Source of the DNA: Psychrobacter piscatorii
GTDB taxonomy: Bacteria > Pseudomonadota > Gammaproteobacteria > Pseudomonadales > Moraxellaceae
Assembly (NCBI RefSeq): GCF_904846415.1
Contig: NZ_CAJHAR010000013.1
Span: forward strand, 28,952 to 92,951
Direction of reading: 5' to 3'
DNA: 64,000 bases
The notes under the pieces were generated by a model that saw only the letters and a program-made list of their open reading frames with translations, was not told the DNA's origin and did no database searches. The position numbers and the translations under genes were made by a program. This document shows, piece by piece, positions 28,784 to 37,540 of this stretch. Position 1 is the first letter of the stretch. The number at the start of each line of letters is the position of its first letter.

Positions 28784-29230
28784 GATTCCTTATTTATAGT
28801 TGCCTTATAGATAGTAATAGTTGCCAAATAAATCGTTATCGGCTTAATGTAGCACGTTGGTGTTTTTAGTCAAAAACGAATCCATTAAATATTGGCTAAG
28901 TTGGTATAAGCGCCTCTTGGTTAAGTCGGCATAAGCGTCTAAAAAACAAAGTAATTTATATCATGAGCGGATTTACTGAGCATGATTGGGCCCAAAGACC
29001 TTATAAAGTCATGGGTATCATAAGCCACCTCTTGAAAATTGAACTTAACGCACTCATCTAGCCGCTAACGTTATATAATGGTACGGCTTGGCTGCTGGTT
29101 TCAGTTTTACTAAGATTATGACACTGCATTTGCATCTATTGACGATTTGCCTCATTTTTAACCTGACTGTTATCACAAGCCACCATTGCTATCTAATTTT
29201 TAATTATCTGAGTACAAAAGACTTCGCCTT
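28784..29230. other. Gene-free region before rapA, with a direct repeat
   Basis: 447 bases between divergent genes. It has an imperfect tandem repeat of about 25 bases (28892-28915 and 28917-28940, both containing TAAG, T/C GG and ATAAGCG) and a TATAAT at 29074-29079 that may be the rapA -10. No gene or RNA seen. Confidence 0.4.
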
Positions 29231-32134
29231 ATGACTATCTCTATTGCTTCATTGCACAGTACTGAATTCGCCGTTGGCCAACGTTATTTATCTGATACGG
29301 AGTCTGAGCTTGGCTTAGGTGTGGTTATCGATGTCGATGATCGATGTGTGCATATTTTATTTCCACAAAGTGAAGAGACGCGCGTCTACGCAAAAAACTC
29401 TGCGCCATTATCGCGCGTGGTGTTTAAGGTTGGCGATACTATCTATGATCAAGATGGCAAAAGCTATACGGTCAATGCTGTCGATGAAGTCATGGGCGTA
29501 CTCAAATATGGCGTCGATGAGCACGAGGGCAGCGCTGCTTCTAAAGGAATAATGGAGACGCGCCTTGCTGCCAATATTACGTTGGCAAAGCCGCTTGAGC
29601 GTTTGCTTGCTGGTCGTATCGAGCGCGGCGATTGGTATGAGCTGCGCCAAGATATCTTACGTATGCAATCAGCGTTGGCAGGCCATCCACTCAAAGGGTT
29701 GATGGGTGCACGTGTCGATATCATCGAGCATCAGCTGTATATCGCACACGAAGTCGGTAAGCGTATCGCGCCGCGTGTACTATTGGCTGATGAAGTGGGC
29801 CTTGGTAAAACCATCGAAGCGGGCATGATTATCCATCAGCAGCTGCTAACGGGTAAAGCTGAGCGCGTTTTGATTTTGGTGCCAGATAGCTTGCAGTATC
29901 AATGGATGATTGAGCTGCGTCGTCGCTTTAATCTGAATTTTGCATTATTTGATTTGGTACGTACGGCTGCGATTAAAGAACATGATCCTGAGCAAAACGT
30001 CTTTGCCACTGAGCAATGTATCATCGCCGGTATGGACTTGTTGATTGACCATCCTGATTTGTATGATCAAGCGATGGAGGCAGGATTTGATCTATTAGTT
30101 GTGGACGAAGCGCATCATCTGCATTGGGATGAGGCACAAGGCGGCAATGATAAATATGACCTAGTGGCAGACTTTGCAGAAGAGACGCCAGGCGTGATGC
30201 TACTGACAGCAACGCCAGAGCAGCTTGGCGCGCAAAGTCACTTTGCCCGTTTGCGTCTGCTTGATCCAGATCGCTTCGATGATCTAGATGAGTTTATCGA
30301 TGGTCAAGAAGCGTTTGCGGAAACGGCAGCAGTCGCTGGTGTATTAATAGAAGACAAGCCGCTCAATGACGGTCAAATCGCTGCTCTGAGTAGCTTATTA
30401 GACATCAGTATGGATGAGCTGTCCACGATCAATGAAGACGACAAACTGCGCACCTATGCGCTCAACGAGCTATTAGATCGTCACGGTACCGGTCGTATTT
30501 TGTTCCGCAATACGCGTGAGAGCGTAAAAGGGTTCTATGGTCGTAGCAGCCAGCCGCACCCACTGCCACTCCCTGACGCATGGAAAGACAGCTATCAAAC
30601 CAATGGCAAATTGCGTGAGCAGCTATGGGGTGAAGAAAACCAACCAGATGGTGGCTGGCTAGAAGATGATCCACGCGTCTCTTGGTTGGTGGATATCTTG
30701 CGCGGTGAGCTTAAGCAGCAAAAAGTGCTATTAATCGCTCGTAGTGGCGCGACGGTAGAGAGTTTAGAGGCCGTATTGCGTCTGCATGCAGGCATCAAAA
30801 CCGCTATCTTCACTGAGCAAATGACTCTGCTTGAGCGTGACCAAGCAGCAGCATTTTTCGCAGATAGCGAAGGCGCACAGATACTATTGTGTTCAGAGAT
30901 TGGCTCAGAAGGTCGTAACTTCCAGTTTGCAAGCCAGCTGATCTTATGGGATTTACCTGCCAACCCAGATACCTTGGAGCAGCGTATCGGTCGCCTAGAC
31001 CGTATCGGTCAGACGCAACAAATCATGCTGCATGTACCTTACGTACAGGGCACGGCGCAAGAGCGTCTGTATCATTGGTATAACGATGCACTAAATATGT
31101 TTAATCAGATATCGCCAACGGCACAAAGCGTGCAAGAGCAGTATATTCAAGAGCTCAAGCCAATGCTAGAAGGCGCGGACACTGCTGAAAACAATGTCAT
31201 TTTACAAGACGTCATTGATGAGGCGTTACAGACACGATTGGGGCTAGAGGCGCAGCTACAAGCTGGCCGTGATCGTCTGCTAGAGTACAACTCATGCCGT
31301 CCGCGTGTCGCTGGACGTATTGCGGATGCCATGCGTGACTTTGATGGCAATAATTTGCTGCCGCATTTCATCGAGCGTTTCTTTGCGTCTGCCAATATCG
31401 ATCATAATATCCAGCGTGATGGTTCGTGGGTCATCGCACCGATCGATAGCACCGAGATCAGTGACTATATCGATGGCTTGCCGCTTGGTGATGAAGACGG
31501 TATGACGTTGACCTTTGAGCGTGAGCAAGCGCTTCAACGTGAAGACATCGAATTTATCACGCACGAGCATCCATTGATGCGTGCAATTTATGAGCTTGCT
31601 AGTACCAGCACCTTTGGTAATACGACCGTTGCTATGCTAAAAAGTGCCGCTGTACCGCAAGGTATGGTACTGCTAGAAGTGAACTTCCGTGTTGAAGCCA
31701 TCGCACCAAAAGTGCTTAATCTGCCAGCGACATTGACCACGCAAAATATTCGTGTCTTTATCAGTGAGCAGGGCAGTGATTTATCCGCCCGTATCAGTGC
31801 TGATATGATCATGCCGCATGTGGAACGCTTGGATAAAAACCGTGCCCGCCAAGTAATCAAAGTGCGCGGTGATGTGATAGAGCAGCGTTATTATGAAGCC
31901 GAAGATATCGCACGCGAGCAAATCGCTGAGATTGGTGAACAAGCAAGCGCGCGCTTTAGCCAGCAGTGGTCACGTGAGATCAAACGTCTCAAGCACTTGC
32001 AAACCATCAATCCAAACGTACGTCCCGAAGAGATTGAACGCTTAGAGCAGCTCAAGGCTCAAGGAGAGCAAGCGCTTGGTAATTTATCGCTAGTGCCGGA
32101 CTCTATTCGCGTACTGGTGGCAGTGAAGCCATAA
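29231..32134 (+). CDS. rapA: RNA polymerase-associated helicase RapA
   Basis: Swi2/Snf2 ATPase bound to RNA polymerase that helps recycle stalled polymerase after transcription. 967 residues, equal to E. coli RapA (968). The order is: N-terminal Tudor-like domains (residues 10-110), the helicase core with ADEVGLGKTIEAGM (about 186-199), DEAH at 292-295, LLTATPEQ, and the second RecA lobe with SEIGSEGRNFQFA and QRIGRLDRIGQ. The C-terminal Spacer/RapA-specific part follows. The ATG has no clear Shine-Dalgarno. A strong terminator follows at 32152. Confidence 0.96.
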   Translation: MTISIASLHSTEFAVGQRYLSDTESELGLGVVIDVDDRCVHILFPQSEETRVYAKNSAPLSRVVFKVGDTIYDQDGKSYTVNAVDEVMGVLKYGVDEHEGSAASKGIMETRLAANITLAKPLERLLAGRIERGDWYELRQDILRMQSALAGHPLKGLMGARVDIIEHQLYIAHEVGKRIAPRVLLADEVGLGKTIEAGMIIHQQLLTGKAERVLILVPDSLQYQWMIELRRRFNLNFALFDLVRTAAIKEHDPEQNVFATEQCIIAGMDLLIDHPDLYDQAMEAGFDLLVVDEAHHLHWDEAQGGNDKYDLVADFAEETPGVMLLTATPEQLGAQSHFARLRLLDPDRFDDLDEFIDGQEAFAETAAVAGVLIEDKPLNDGQIAALSSLLDISMDELSTINEDDKLRTYALNELLDRHGTGRILFRNTRESVKGFYGRSSQPHPLPLPDAWKDSYQTNGKLREQLWGEENQPDGGWLEDDPRVSWLVDILRGELKQQKVLLIARSGATVESLEAVLRLHAGIKTAIFTEQMTLLERDQAAAFFADSEGAQILLCSEIGSEGRNFQFASQLILWDLPANPDTLEQRIGRLDRIGQTQQIMLHVPYVQGTAQERLYHWYNDALNMFNQISPTAQSVQEQYIQELKPMLEGADTAENNVILQDVIDEALQTRLGLEAQLQAGRDRLLEYNSCRPRVAGRIADAMRDFDGNNLLPHFIERFFASANIDHNIQRDGSWVIAPIDSTEISDYIDGLPLGDEDGMTLTFEREQALQREDIEFITHEHPLMRAIYELASTSTFGNTTVAMLKSAAVPQGMVLLEVNFRVEAIAPKVLNLPATLTTQNIRVFISEQGSDLSARISADMIMPHVERLDKNRARQVIKVRGDVIEQRYYEAEDIAREQIAEIGEQASARFSQQWSREIKRLKHLQTINPNVRPEEIERLEQLKAQGEQALGNLSLVPDSIRVLVAVKP

Positions 32135-32151
32135 ATATTGAGAAGATAGTC

Positions 32152-32185
32152 AAAAACGAGATGTTGTTAGACATCTCGTTTTTTT
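32152..32185 (+). terminator. Terminator of rapA
   Basis: AAAAACGAGATGT (32152-32164) and ACATCTCGTTTTT (32171-32183), a 13-base perfect stem, with a T-run. Confidence 0.88.
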
Positions 32186-32508
32186 ATGAATTAGTTTGCT
32201 TGAATCAATGAATTAAGTGCGATTTGTCTCGTACAAATAGTTAAGCAATACTTATGAGTAAGCTGACAGTAACTAGTCAAAGCCAACAATATTGGGTAAT
32301 ATGTTTACCTTTTCTATCGAAAATGAAAATACAGCCATGGCCTGATGAGCTATGGCTGTATGTTTGTTCTAAAGTCTCCCTTGTGTATTTCCGCAAGCGA
32401 TCTCATATTATTTTAAATTCAAGCGCAGCATCTATATGGCATCGAGATTGTTAGATGCGTATGTTTGGATGCTGAGCGTGTTTGATAAAAATAAGGAAAC
32501 ATATTGTC
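32186..32508. other. rapA-tesB intergenic region
   Basis: Besides the inverted repeat at 32329-32361 I see no gene in this stretch; a 66-codon frame at 32254 overlaps the repeat and has no ribosome site. Confidence 0.4.
32329..32361. repeat. Inverted repeat upstream of tesB
   Basis: ATACAGCCAT (32329-32338) and ATGGCTGTAT (32352-32361), 10-base arms with a 13-base spacer, 148 bases before the tesB start. On the minus strand it is followed by TTTTCATTTTC, terminator-like, but no minus-strand gene reads into it. Confidence 0.5.
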
Positions 32509-33411
32509 ATGTCCGATAATTCACAACTGATTGATGAGCTGCTGGCTACGATCGCGCTTATTGAGGTTACCCCCGATGTCTTTGAGGGTAAGAGCCATGA
32601 CTATGTGGGCAGTCGTATATTTGGCGGGCAAGTATTGGCCCAAGCGATCATGTCAGCAGCGCATACATTAGATCAAGACAAGCCTTGTCACTCTCTGCAT
32701 GGGTATTTTTTGCGTGGCGGTGATATCAATCAACCAGTAATCTATCAAGTGCGCCGTCTGCGTGATGGCCGCAGTTTATCTGCGCGTGAAGTGACGGCTA
32801 TTCAGTACAAAGAAGTGCGCGGGAAACCACCGATTGAGCAAGTGATATTTTCAATGATTGCCTCGTTTTCACCGATGGAGGAGGGCTTAGCCTATCAAGA
32901 AGACATGCCTGTTTATCCACCGCCAGAAGATCTATTGACAGAGCAAGATTTAAAAGAAGAGTACGTGGGCAAAGTACCAGATGCGCTCAAAGCACGGTTT
33001 ATGCGCCGCCGTCATGTTGAGATAAAACCTGTCAAGCCGCGCAATCCGATCAATCCAGAACCAATGAAACCTAAACAAGCCAACTGGTTACGCATCCATA
33101 AGCTCGGCAATCAGCCCGTTGCTATTCAGCAAGCGCTTTTGGCGTTTTCGTCTGATTTTTACTTGGTTGGTACTGGGCTGATGTCACATGGCGTAAGCTT
33201 TATGACCAGTGGATTACAAGCTGCTAGTATTGACCACTCTATGCATTTTCACCGTGAGTTTGATTTGAATGACTGGCTGCTCTATGACATGTGGAGTGAT
33301 ACTACGTCCAATGCTAAAGGGCTGAATCATGGTCAGTTTTGGCAAGACGGCAAACTGGTCGCTACTGTGCAGCAAGAAGGCTTAATGCGCTTGCGCGTAC
33401 CAAAGTCTTAG
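32509..33411 (+). CDS. tesB: Acyl-CoA thioesterase II
   Basis: 300-residue double-hotdog enzyme that hydrolyses acyl-CoAs to free fatty acids and CoA. Visible TesB features are GSRIFGGQVLAQAIMSA near residues 30-46, SLHGYFLRGGD with the catalytic-region Asp, and SLDHSMHFH-like ASIDHSMHFHREFDLNDWLLYD at the C-terminal domain. The polar stretch around residues 160-185 (KPVKPRNPINPEPMKP) is a linker between the two hotdog halves. I start at the ATG 32509, preceded by AAGGA; a TTG at 32482 also opens the frame. A strong terminator follows. Confidence 0.9.
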   Translation: MSDNSQLIDELLATIALIEVTPDVFEGKSHDYVGSRIFGGQVLAQAIMSAAHTLDQDKPCHSLHGYFLRGGDINQPVIYQVRRLRDGRSLSAREVTAIQYKEVRGKPPIEQVIFSMIASFSPMEEGLAYQEDMPVYPPPEDLLTEQDLKEEYVGKVPDALKARFMRRRHVEIKPVKPRNPINPEPMKPKQANWLRIHKLGNQPVAIQQALLAFSSDFYLVGTGLMSHGVSFMTSGLQAASIDHSMHFHREFDLNDWLLYDMWSDTTSNAKGLNHGQFWQDGKLVATVQQEGLMRLRVPKS

Positions 33412-33444
33412 AGCAGTTATTAGCTCCCGTTATACTGTCATCAT

Positions 33445-33484
33445 AAAAAAGCGACTCATTATCCATCATGAGTCGCTTTTTTTT
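33445..33484. terminator. Bidirectional terminator tesB / mutY
   Basis: AAAAAAGCGACTCAT and ATGAGTCGCTTTTTT form a 15-base perfect stem with an 8-base loop between the converging genes. Confidence 0.9.
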
Positions 33485-33507
33485 ATGCCAGTCTTTTACA
33501 CTAATTT

Positions 33508-34794
33508 TTATTCCAAAATCTTAATCATCGCACGAGGTAGTCCCAAACTGTCTTGTGCTGCTTGTTCGGTCAGCCATTTAAAATCAATCTCGGCTGCTGC
33601 TAGTTTCTCGTTGAGTTTTATCATTTGCACAGCATCGACAGTTAGTTTGCGCGGAGTTAAATACCAATGGAAATGCGTCAATGAATGCTTGATAGGGGCG
33701 TCATCTAATAATGTATTGCTAACTGAATCGGTCACCAATTCATTTGTTATCAGCCATTCGTTGATAATTTGCTCAGCCGTGGTGAACTCTGTCTCGTATA
33801 TTTTTTCATTACTGCGTACATCGCTTGTCGTATTTGACGATTTATCATCGCTCGTGGCTGATTTTTTATCAGCAGTTTTGCCAGTTGCCTTGCTATTCGC
33901 TTTACCGTCGACTTTTTCCACGAACTGTAATGGCAAACTCCATAATCCACCCCAAATGCCATTGTCAGGGCGCTGTAGCCACAATATCTCACCATCTACG
34001 CTTTGTATCAGTAACGCATCACTGAACTTGCTCGGTTTGGGCTGCTTTTTTGCTTTGACAGGGTAGTCAGTCTCGCGCCCTTGCGCATGTGCCAAGCAGT
34101 CATCTTTTAATGGACATAATAGACAAGCAGGTTTGCTACGGGTACATAATGTCGCGCCCATATCCATCATGGCTTGCGCAAATAATCCTGAGTTCTCTGT
34201 CGGTGTTAGGCGTTCTGCCAATGCCCATAAGTCTTTGGTCGTGGCAGATTTGGTAATGTCACCATCGATGGCGGCCCAGCGCGTCAATACCCGTTTGACA
34301 TTGCCATCACAGATGACACCATAATGATGCAATCCCATCGCCATAATCGCCCCAGCGGTCGATGGGCCAACACCGGAAATCGCTTCCCATCCTGCTAGCG
34401 TCTGCGGAAACTCGCCCATTTCCTCGATTACCTCAACCAACTGCTTAGCACCTTTATGCAAATTACGTGCGCGTGCATAATAGCCAAGTCCTGCCCAGTG
34501 CTCGGCAACCAAATCCCAGTCGGCAGCGGCTAAATCTTGCACAGTTGGAAAGGTGCCCATAAACCGTGCAAAGTAGGGCAGTACTGTGGTCACTTGTGTT
34601 TGCTGAAGCATGACTTCGGATAGCCAAACAATATAAGGGTTGGGCGTGTCAGTTTGGTGCTGTTGCCACGGCAAATCATGGCGACCGTTATCACTAAACC
34701 AATCGAGTAGGCGTGGGGCGAAGGAGCTAAGGGAAGAGGTGGTGTGGTTAAAAGTTGTGTCAGAAGATTCAGAATTAGCAGTTGGCTGGGTCAT
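33508..34794 (-). CDS. mutY: A/G-specific adenine DNA glycosylase MutY
   Basis: Removes adenine mispaired with 8-oxoguanine. Catalytic Glu60 lies in WLSEVMLQQTQV; the helix-hairpin-helix is AISGVGPSTAGAI (138-150) and the second catalytic residue is Asp163 (ICDGNVKRVL). The iron-sulfur loop has the exact spacing Cys217-x6-Cys224-x2-Cys227-x5-Cys233. The C-terminal Nudix-like 8-oxoG-recognition domain follows but is interrupted at about 295-332 by a Lys/Ser/Asp-rich low-complexity insert. 428 residues against about 350 in E. coli, because of this insert and an N-terminal Ser/Thr-rich extension of about 20 residues. Confidence 0.95.
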   Translation of the reverse strand: MTQPTANSESSDTTFNHTTSSLSSFAPRLLDWFSDNGRHDLPWQQHQTDTPNPYIVWLSEVMLQQTQVTTVLPYFARFMGTFPTVQDLAAADWDLVAEHWAGLGYYARARNLHKGAKQLVEVIEEMGEFPQTLAGWEAISGVGPSTAGAIMAMGLHHYGVICDGNVKRVLTRWAAIDGDITKSATTKDLWALAERLTPTENSGLFAQAMMDMGATLCTRSKPACLLCPLKDDCLAHAQGRETDYPVKAKKQPKPSKFSDALLIQSVDGEILWLQRPDNGIWGGLWSLPLQFVEKVDGKANSKATGKTADKKSATSDDKSSNTTSDVRSNEKIYETEFTTAEQIINEWLITNELVTDSVSNTLLDDAPIKHSLTHFHWYLTPRKLTVDAVQMIKLNEKLAAAEIDFKWLTEQAAQDSLGLPRAMIKILE

Positions 34795-34899
34795 AAGCTC
34801 TATTATTTAGTTTTTTGAAGGTAAACAATTATACCTGATATACGTATTTGCTACGACCCAACTTTAACGTGATGCTATTGAATAACATAATAAAAATAA

Positions 34900-36297
34900 C
34901 TACTTAACGATGTCGAAAAGCAGGAGGTTGTTGATCGTTTGTTTAATATAACTGTCACAATGCACATCGTCGATATAATCATACTTGGATAAACTAACCC
35001 CAATACGAGCCATCACTGATTTTCGATCAATAGTACTAATTGGTAGATCTAAAAAAGAGCTCGTAAAAATTTTTTCAAATATAATTAAAAAAAGATGTTT
35101 AACGGACAAATCTGCAAGAGTTTCAGATCTAACATATGAGGAAGTCATATTTAATCTAGAATTATTAGTGAAGCCCAAAAATTTATCTGAGTTTATACTC
35201 CTTTTTATGATTTGTTTTAGCAAGTCTTTATCCATCATATAAACAAACGATAGGAAGACCATTAAAATTTGCTCAACAATCCGTGACTTACTTTGTTCTT
35301 TGTCTTCAAAAATTATTAGCGTTTCGATACAACGAACAATCTGCTCAATATTGCGAAGTGACAATTTCCCCACATCAAGGAAAGTTGGAATCTCATACAT
35401 AAATTGGTTGTCTTTAAAGTCTTGTGGAATTACTTTGCTAGCTTGTACTGTGGCTTTAAAGTAAGTGACATTATTTTCGACTGATCTACCCTCAATATCT
35501 TTTGTAGAAGTGGGCAAGTTGATCTGATATTTAAAAAACTTATATAAATAATCATGAGAATTGGTTTCGCTACCATAGCTGTGCTTGATGGTGGCTTTTA
35601 ATTGCTCAGCATTAGTAATCAAGATAATCTGCACGTTTTCAACGTCAAAAACGTGTTTGATGGTCTCTAACATCATCACTGCGAAATCTGGACGACAGCG
35701 ATCAAGCTCATCAATCAAGAGTATAACGGGATTGATAGATGCGATATCTTTTAAGGCCTCTTTCAGTGTTGATAGATTCTTTTCAGCCTCTACTTGGTCT
35801 TTAATCATCGACTCAAGAGATTGATCGATAAATGAGTCTGAACCTTCTTCTATAGCTTCCATACCCTCCTTAAAGTCGTCCGACATATCTGCTGCATATT
35901 TTCCAAATGCCAAGCTCGCTATTGCCTTAATACCGATACCTGAGACCAAGCGCAAATAGGGAATAGCGTTCTTGATAAAACTTTTTCGCTTATCATCGTC
36001 TTCGCCATAAAATCCAGCGACTTCTGCAATTAGTGTCAATAATGGCTCGTTAGCATGGTCAGCTTGAAAAGCATTTACATAGCCAACTTTATAATCATTC
36101 GTATTGTGCGCCTCAATCAGATTTTTTAGCTTAAAGCAAAACTCCGTTTTACCTGTACCCCATTTACCATCAATTATTAAAGGTGACACATCAATAGCTG
36201 AATCTAATAACTTAATGATTTTTTCAGCAATGGGCTCACGTATGAACTCATCTCTGCTGGTAAAAGTTAACTCTCTCATTACGCTGTGATCTGTCAT
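34900..36297 (-). CDS. KAP family P-loop NTPase
   Basis: 465-residue ATPase of the KAP family (STAND-related P-loop NTPases; members include F-plasmid PifA, which excludes phage T7). Walker A is GKWGTGKT (44-51) and Walker B VILLIDELDR (191-200), followed by the KAP-typical NVQIILITNAEQL and LYKFFKYQINLP. One moderately hydrophobic stretch (about 113-132) occupies the place where KAP proteins carry membrane helices. The C-terminal 200 residues are not recognisable. The gene is visibly more A+T-rich than its neighbours, lies between mutY and the RbgA gene, has no partner gene and an AGAGAG ribosome site. Acquisition and a defence role are inferences. Confidence 0.8.
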   Translation of the reverse strand: MTDHSVMRELTFTSRDEFIREPIAEKIIKLLDSAIDVSPLIIDGKWGTGKTEFCFKLKNLIEAHNTNDYKVGYVNAFQADHANEPLLTLIAEVAGFYGEDDDKRKSFIKNAIPYLRLVSGIGIKAIASLAFGKYAADMSDDFKEGMEAIEEGSDSFIDQSLESMIKDQVEAEKNLSTLKEALKDIASINPVILLIDELDRCRPDFAVMMLETIKHVFDVENVQIILITNAEQLKATIKHSYGSETNSHDYLYKFFKYQINLPTSTKDIEGRSVENNVTYFKATVQASKVIPQDFKDNQFMYEIPTFLDVGKLSLRNIEQIVRCIETLIIFEDKEQSKSRIVEQILMVFLSFVYMMDKDLLKQIIKRSINSDKFLGFTNNSRLNMTSSYVRSETLADLSVKHLFLIIFEKIFTSSFLDLPISTIDRKSVMARIGVSLSKYDYIDDVHCDSYIKQTINNLLLFDIVK

Positions 36298-36361
36298 TAA
36301 GCACTCTCTATATTTATAATTTCGATATACGATACTTATGTTATACAGAGAATAAAGGCAT

Positions 36362-36385
36362 AAAAAAAGCCCATAAGGGCTTTTA
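36362..36385. terminator. Terminator of the RbgA-type GTPase gene
   Basis: AAAAGCCC / GGGCTTTT stem with a 4-base loop and T-run on the minus strand, between the GTPase gene and the KAP gene. Confidence 0.8.
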
Positions 36386-36426
36386 TATAGACAATAGCTT
36401 TTTGAGTAATGAGCCTTGAGCTAAAC

Positions 36427-37383
36427 TTACTTCCGATTCTTCCGCGTTTTTAGACGACGTAAGCGCTTTTCTTCCTCGCGTGCTTTCTTCTTCTCTTCAG
36501 CAGCGATGCGTTGTTCTGCGACCACGATTTCTTCAGCTTCAGTCATAGCTGGGGTCTCAAGCGTGATACGCCCAATCTTTGCGCTACGTAGCTCGTTAAT
36601 CAGAATCTCAGACATGCGGTAGGTATCGACTTGATTGCCCGAACGTACACAGCCGCGATTACGTCCAGCCACTTCAAAAAACTCCCAATCAGTCTTTGGC
36701 AGCTCTTCAATTTTATAGCGAGTTTTTAGCAGCTCAGGATAGGCTTGCATTAGATACTCAGCGGTGTAGCTGGCCACATCAGCGAAATCAAAAGCCGTAT
36801 CACGGATGCCGCCCGTCGCTGCCAGACGATAGCCAGAGTTTTCGTTTTCCACCTTTGGCCATAGCATACCGGGCGTGTCATAGAGCATGATGTCATCGTC
36901 GAGCTTAATCAGCTGCTGCGACTTGGTCACAGCTGGCTCGTCACCTGTCTTTGCCACAGCGCGTCCTGCTAGCGTATTGATCAGCGTTGATTTGCCAACG
37001 TTTGGAATACCCATAATCATCGCTTTGATTTGACGACCAGTCCCGACTTTGTTAGGTACGAGATGCTTACAGATGGCGATGATGCGTTTTACATCATTGG
37101 CTTTTTCAGTATCGCAAGCAATGGCTTTGACCCCGTCTTGCTGCTCGAGATAATCCATCCATGCTTGCGTCAATTCAGGATCGGCAAGATCGGCTTTGTT
37201 CAGGATTTTGATAACAGGTTTTTCGCCGCGCAGTGCAGCAACCATTGGGTTTTCACTACTATAAGGAATACGCGCATCGATGACCTCGATGACCACATCC
37301 ATCTGCGGCATGATTTCTTTGATTTCGTTACGGGCTTTGTTCATATGCCCAGGGAACCACTGAATACTTGCTCTCTTATCCAT
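36427..37383 (-). CDS. rbgA: Ribosome biogenesis GTPase YlqF/RbgA
   Basis: 318-residue circularly permuted GTPase that acts in late 50S subunit assembly. The motif order is permuted as expected: G4 NKADL first, then G1 GIPNVGKSTLIN, and G3 DTPGMLWP, with a C-terminal RNA-binding domain. The N-terminus IQWFPGHMNKARNEIKE is diagnostic. The tail is Lys/Arg-rich (EEKKKAREEEKRLRRLKTRK). It lies 125 bases downstream of the DUF2339 gene and may be cotranscribed with it and a small frame between them. Confidence 0.92.
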   Translation of the reverse strand: MDKRASIQWFPGHMNKARNEIKEIMPQMDVVIEVIDARIPYSSENPMVAALRGEKPVIKILNKADLADPELTQAWMDYLEQQDGVKAIACDTEKANDVKRIIAICKHLVPNKVGTGRQIKAMIMGIPNVGKSTLINTLAGRAVAKTGDEPAVTKSQQLIKLDDDIMLYDTPGMLWPKVENENSGYRLAATGGIRDTAFDFADVASYTAEYLMQAYPELLKTRYKIEELPKTDWEFFEVAGRNRGCVRSGNQVDTYRMSEILINELRSAKIGRITLETPAMTEAEEIVVAEQRIAAEEKKKAREEEKRLRRLKTRKNRK

Positions 37384-37426
37384 CTGCTTTCATAACCTTT
37401 TATAAAAAATGCTAAAAGTAAAACAA

Positions 37427-37540
37427 TCAACGTTTACTTTCTAATGGTGTCCAGTTTACTACAGAATCACCTTGCTCACGGCACAATTTCACCCAACCAG
37501 CTTTGTCATTACGCTTGATTTTGGTCTTCTGTTTCCTCAT
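37427..37540 (-). CDS. Possible 37-aa protein overlapping the DUF2339 gene end
   Basis: A short open frame starting at ATG 37540, 31 bases inside the 3' end of the DUF2339 gene in another frame, and ending at 37427. It encodes MRKQKTKIKR followed by NDKAGWVKLCREQGDSVVNW and TPLESKR. The residue composition looks protein-like, not random, and the frame fills the gap to rbgA. No Shine-Dalgarno is visible, but translational coupling through the overlap is possible. I do not recognise the protein and whether it is expressed is open. Confidence 0.35.
   Translation of the reverse strand: MRKQKTKIKRNDKAGWVKLCREQGDSVVNWTPLESKR

Noticed and set aside
32254..32454. 66-codon frame before tesB
   Set aside because: Spans the 32329 inverted repeat and has no ribosome site.
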